From: Oleiphilus messinensis
GTDB taxonomy: Bacteria; Pseudomonadota; Gammaproteobacteria; Pseudomonadales; Oleiphilaceae
Assembly: GCF_002162375.1 (NCBI RefSeq)
Contig: NZ_CP021425.1
Location: forward strand, 6,017,276 to 6,081,275
Reading direction: 5' to 3'
Length of the DNA stretch: 64,000 bases
The position numbers and the translations under genes are program-made. The notes beneath the pieces are model-generated. The model worked only from the letters and a program-made list of their open reading frames with translations. It did not search any database and was not told the origin of the DNA. Below are positions 61,668 to 64,000 of this stretch, piece after piece. Numbering within the stretch: position 1 is the first letter of the stretch; each line of letters starts with the position of its first letter.

Positions 61668-63938
61668 TCAAAAGTCATTACCAATTGTAAAATACAGTGC
61701 ACCCTGGCCACTCTCTGCAACACTACTCGCGAGCTGAATGGGACCAAATAGTGTCCGTGCGCCAATAACAGCCGATACAGAGGATCGCCATTGGTCCTCA
61801 GACTCGGCAACAAACGGACGCCAGACTCGTCCGCTCTCCAGCAAGGCCCCGACATAACAGTCAAACCCGGCGATAAGCTTGTTGCGATACAAAGCCGCTC
61901 CCAGCAACACAGCATCCTGCCCTGCAAACTGATCCCGTTCGTAACCTGACAAATTGTAGGCGCCCCCCAGCGAAGCGTAACGATCCACCGTGACATTTCC
62001 GGAACTGGCAAACTGACCTTTACCTCGCAAGTTCAGTGTGTACTTACCATGACTGAACGCCAAAACGCCATTAATTTTAAACAGATCAAAGCGTTCATCG
62101 GAGCCCAGATCCGGTTGATAGCGCTCAAAGCGGCTGGAAAGATAATGCCCGGTTCTCGGCACAGTCGCTTCACTCAAGGTATCATAAGTGAATGATGCTG
62201 TGAGTATCCCGTGCTGGAGACTTTGCTCAAGACCAAGCCCCACTCCGATTCGGCCTTTCAGGTCGGCATCTTCCAGAACCAGCCCGGCGGCAATTTCCCC
62301 CCAGTTTCCCAATTCCTGCCCCAGTGTAAATGCCCCGTAAACCCGTCTTAGTTCAATTTCTGAAAGTTGGTCATCATCGACAAACAAATTAAATAGCTGT
62401 TTTTCAAATGCGGCCCGGACATTGATAAATGTGGCATCCACCGTATCCAGAGGCTGATAAAACTCGGTCATCACCTTTGGTTCCGAGCCAATTGCGATAT
62501 GACTGTGCCACTCCGCCCCCAAAGCATTGATATCTGCAAAATTCACAGACACACCCACATCAATGCGTCGGTCGATGTCAAAATCATCTTCATAGCGAAA
62601 ATCGAACTGTAAAAAATTGGGCCCCCAACTTTTCTCCCGGGCCAGTATTTCCAGCACATTTCGCTCCCCCACCTTTTTCAGGGTATAGGTTACGGTTTCG
62701 AAATACCCCAAACCATAAATTTCGCTGATATCACGCTCCAACCGATCACGATCAAAAGATTCACCGATCTGTTGGGTAATACGTTTGCGTAAAAAGTCAT
62801 CGGCAGCGTAACTTTCATTGATAATATTGATCTGATGTATAATATCTGCCGCTTGAGAGCTCATGCGGACATAATTTTTTTGATAGGCCTGCCATTGAAG
62901 CGGGCCGATTTTAAGCGCTTTTAATTGCACGGCAGCGTTGCGGGCCGCCGTCGCGCCAACTTCGACAATTTCATCGCTACGGTCAAAATCGGCGGAGGTA
63001 AAGTCTTCCAGGTCCGGCACGATCAAAATATCCTGATCCGACAGCAAGGACAGCTGCTGGGCCATATTCTTACGGGTCAGAAAATTGGTAATCTGTTCTG
63101 CAATAGTAAAAAGGCCCGACAATTTTTCCTGGGGAATCAGCGGCATGCTGATATCAACGGCAATAATAATTTCTGCCCCCAGTTCTCTGGCGATGTCGAT
63201 CGGGATATTGTTGGCGACGCCGCCGTCCACCAATAACCGACCATCCAAATGAACGGGCGGAAATACACCGGGAATAGACATACTGGCTCGAATCGCCTGG
63301 GCAATGGAGCCGGTACCCAATACTGCAGCTTCGCCGGTCGCCAAATCTGCCGCCACCGCACGATAGCGCCGGGGAAGCTGGTCGAAGTCGTTTATATAGG
63401 CGGCTTCACGGGTCAGATCATTCAGTATCAACTCCAATTGTTGTCCTTGAACCAGTGCGTTCTTGAGGCGCAATCCTTCCTGATTGAAACCCAGCGTGAC
63501 ATCCACAGAGTGCATCAGGCTGTCCCGTTTACGGCGCATTGAAAGCCCAGACCGGTCGAGTTTATCCTGAAAGCCCCGCTGCCAATTCATCTCATGGAAC
63601 CGTTGCTCGATCACTTCCACAGGCAAGCCCATGGCATACAATGCCGCAACAGCAGAGCCCGCGCTGGTACCCACGACAATATCAACCGGCACGTGCATCT
63701 CTTCAAGTACCCGGATGATACCGATATGTGCCAGCCCCCGGGCACCGCCGCCACTGAGCACCAAACCCACTTTGGGGCGCGCCAGCGAATGTGACTGTTG
63801 AGGGTATAGCTCACTGCCATTTGCCTCATTTTCAGTTGCTTCAACGTCAGAGGCAAAACTGTCAGTCACCGGTACCAACACGCTGATTGTGAAAACCCAC
63901 ACAATTAGCCGAAATATAGAACGTCGAACCCAACTCAT
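61668..63938 (-). CDS. Patatin-like phospholipase with Omp85-type barrel (type Vd secretion, PlpD-like)
   Basis: A 756-aa outer-membrane/secreted protein. Signal peptide ~1-30. Patatin domain ~55-300: oxyanion loop LSGGGARG (61-68), nucleophile GTSAG (Ser92), and the catalytic Asp in VDGG (~240). A POTRA-like part (~350-420) and a 16-strand barrel (~430-756, ending in an aromatic-rich FTIGNDF strand) follow, the PlpD/type Vd layout: the barrel exports its own lipase. Length is like PlpD (~730 aa). It can hydrolyse phospholipids or lipid esters. Confidence 0.88.
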   Translation of the reverse strand: MSWVRRSIFRLIVWVFTISVLVPVTDSFASDVEATENEANGSELYPQQSHSLARPKVGLVLSGGGARGLAHIGIIRVLEEMHVPVDIVVGTSAGSAVAALYAMGLPVEVIEQRFHEMNWQRGFQDKLDRSGLSMRRKRDSLMHSVDVTLGFNQEGLRLKNALVQGQQLELILNDLTREAAYINDFDQLPRRYRAVAADLATGEAAVLGTGSIAQAIRASMSIPGVFPPVHLDGRLLVDGGVANNIPIDIARELGAEIIIAVDISMPLIPQEKLSGLFTIAEQITNFLTRKNMAQQLSLLSDQDILIVPDLEDFTSADFDRSDEIVEVGATAARNAAVQLKALKIGPLQWQAYQKNYVRMSSQAADIIHQINIINESYAADDFLRKRITQQIGESFDRDRLERDISEIYGLGYFETVTYTLKKVGERNVLEILAREKSWGPNFLQFDFRYEDDFDIDRRIDVGVSVNFADINALGAEWHSHIAIGSEPKVMTEFYQPLDTVDATFINVRAAFEKQLFNLFVDDDQLSEIELRRVYGAFTLGQELGNWGEIAAGLVLEDADLKGRIGVGLGLEQSLQHGILTASFTYDTLSEATVPRTGHYLSSRFERYQPDLGSDERFDLFKINGVLAFSHGKYTLNLRGKGQFASSGNVTVDRYASLGGAYNLSGYERDQFAGQDAVLLGAALYRNKLIAGFDCYVGALLESGRVWRPFVAESEDQWRSSVSAVIGARTLFGPIQLASSVAESGQGALYFTIGNDF

Positions 63939-64000
63939 AGAGCAAATTTCACCTTTCTTGTCCTGTTTCTCTGACTATCATTAACGGATTACGACCCGCA

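Overview
The window looks like chromosomal DNA of a free-living, probably marine or lipid-using gammaproteobacterium (Pseudomonas/Oceanospirillales/Ketobacter-like). This is an inference from gene content: a two-subunit pyruvate carboxylase (pycA-pycB) next to a divergent LysR gene, a PqiA/PqiA/PqiB MCE lipid-transport operon, a patatin-type Omp85 protein, a secretory lipase next to an AraC regulator, and many small stress and lipid enzymes. No rRNA, tRNA or CRISPR array was seen.

Layout. 1-9.2 kb: the N-terminal part of a DUF4214 protein (minus strand, runs off the left edge), a pqiA-pqiA-pqiB operon whose PqiB has six MCE domains, then a DCC-family protein, PuuE-type allantoinase, a BaiN/HI0933-like flavoprotein and a YqhD-type alcohol dehydrogenase. 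9.2-14.1 kb: signalling genes (degenerate GGDEF, von Willebrand A protein, HDOD protein, ECF sigma factor with SRPBCC partner). 14.4-22.2 kb: a lipoprotein fusing an S41 protease to a beta-lactamase-fold domain, pycB-pycA with a perfect palindrome before the LysR gene, and a periplasmic binding protein. 22.3-32 kb: small-molecule and stress genes (zinc-ribbon protein, glyoxalase I, duplicated YdhR-like protein with divergent TetR and multiple operators, SDR, Bcr/CflA exporter, VOC, GST, pirin, YCII-PhnB fusion) plus one unknown protein with a possible CNF/CheD-like Cys/His pair.

32.1-43.8 kb is an AT-rich accessory region: a small membrane protein, a very large endonuclease-like/NACHT STAND ATPase (candidate anti-phage protein) bracketed by inverted copies of a ~75-bp MITE/REP-like repeat, a mazEF toxin-antitoxin pair, an intact IS66-family element inserted in a third copy of the same repeat with a perfect 8-bp target duplication, a probable group II intron 3' remnant, a P-loop kinase/membrane-anchored methyltransferase pair, and a broken IS1182-type transposase. 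The NACHT cassette and the kinase/methyltransferase pair are the best candidates for poorly described systems.

44-64 kb returns to host-like sequence: vanadium haloperoxidase/PAP2 lipoprotein, an unknown 392-aa protein, a periplasmic solute-binding protein, an AT-rich pair of unknown genes (49 kb), an Ada-like zinc domain, AraC regulator, secretory lipase with real intrinsic terminator, membrane-anchored helper of unknown role, alpha/beta hydrolase, DsbA-like protein, monofunctional 3-hydroxyacyl-CoA dehydrogenase, iron alcohol dehydrogenase, hot-dog thioesterase preceded by a 17-bp tandem repeat, an epoxide-hydrolase-like protein, a YjfB-like protein and the patatin/Omp85 protein. Many genes use GTG or TTG starts; starts were moved where a clear Shine-Dalgarno (SD) sequence decided.
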